Both the position numbers and the translations under genes were made by a program. From positions 1 through 23,451 of the forward strand of contig CAMBAQ010000006.1 of the NCBI GenBank assembly GCA_945863785.1: a stretch of 23,451 nucleotides of DNA, read 5' to 3'. The notes below the pieces were generated by a model that saw only the letters and a list, made by a program, of their open reading frames with translations, did no database searches and was not told the DNA's origin. This document shows positions 23,442-23,451 of this stretch, piece after piece. Source of the stretch: Chthoniobacter flavus. Its GTDB lineage: Bacteria > Verrucomicrobiota > Verrucomicrobiia > Chthoniobacterales > Terrimicrobiaceae. Every line of letters starts with the position of its first letter. Positions within the stretch are counted from its first letter, which is position 1.

Positions 23442-23451
23442 ATTTAAACAA

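Noticed and set aside
1..23451. Defence system, prophage, insertion sequence or CRISPR array
   Set aside because: No transposase, integrase, Cas, toxin-antitoxin or restriction motif and no spaced repeats are visible; all sizeable genes are housekeeping or envelope genes.

Overview
This 23.5 kb window is a densely packed stretch of bacterial chromosome made almost entirely of housekeeping genes, with a minority of lineage-restricted small and periplasmic proteins. I find 23 protein-coding genes, no rRNA or tRNA gene, no insertion sequence, no CRISPR array and no sign of phage or recent transfer. The gene set points to a Gram-negative bacterium: heptose-core LPS enzymes, an N-end-rule leucyl/phenylalanyl transferase, and several exported proteins and one lipoprotein. 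The lysine/alanine/proline-rich tail on the primary sigma factor, the FecR-TPR protein, the scarcity of Shine-Dalgarno sequences and the frequent GTG/TTG starts suggest a member of the Verrucomicrobiota or the wider PVC group. That placement is inference from style, not from a marker phylogeny.

Layout. 1-3257 (minus): a large exported FecR/TPR protein that runs off the left edge, preceded by a ClpP-class NfeD membrane protease. 3309-7337 (plus): dnaG-rpoD, the core of the macromolecular-synthesis operon, without rpsU. 7380-8294: a single-span membrane protein of unknown function whose 3' end overlaps the convergent aat gene. 8324-10077 (plus): a 58-residue lipoprotein gene and guaA. 10091-11737 (minus): adenine deaminase, convergent with guaA. 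11874-13382 (plus): aroE, a translationally coupled three-span membrane protein, and a 62-residue protein behind a sigma-54-like promoter motif. 13490-15017 (minus): heptose-7-phosphate kinase and heptose-bisphosphate phosphatase, overlapping by 8 bases. 15079-16322 (plus): two coupled exported proteins of unknown function. 16340-19370 (plus): phoH-pgpH-ybeY, a widely conserved RNA and c-di-AMP related cluster. 19401-20963 (minus): citramalate synthase. 21161-21844 (plus): a class I methyltransferase followed by a strong hairpin. 21938-23233 (minus): purB. 23280-23423 (plus): a tiny exported peptide, then a good ribosome binding site at the right edge that should serve the next gene.

How the genes work together: guaA, ade and purB are three purine enzymes; gmhB and hldA are successive steps to ADP-heptose; phoH, pgpH and ybeY form one tight transcription unit; aroE and cimA feed aromatic and isoleucine synthesis. 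I see no coherent undescribed system of the defence or mobile type. The most unusual points are the histone-H1-like tail of RpoD, the sigma-54 motif ahead of a 62-residue protein, a PgpH lacking its extracytoplasmic sensor domain, a YbeY with its third metal-binding His replaced by Asp, the unrecognised exported pair at 15079-16322, and promoter motifs placed so close to start codons that leaderless mRNAs are plausible. No intergenic stretch exceeds 300 bases.
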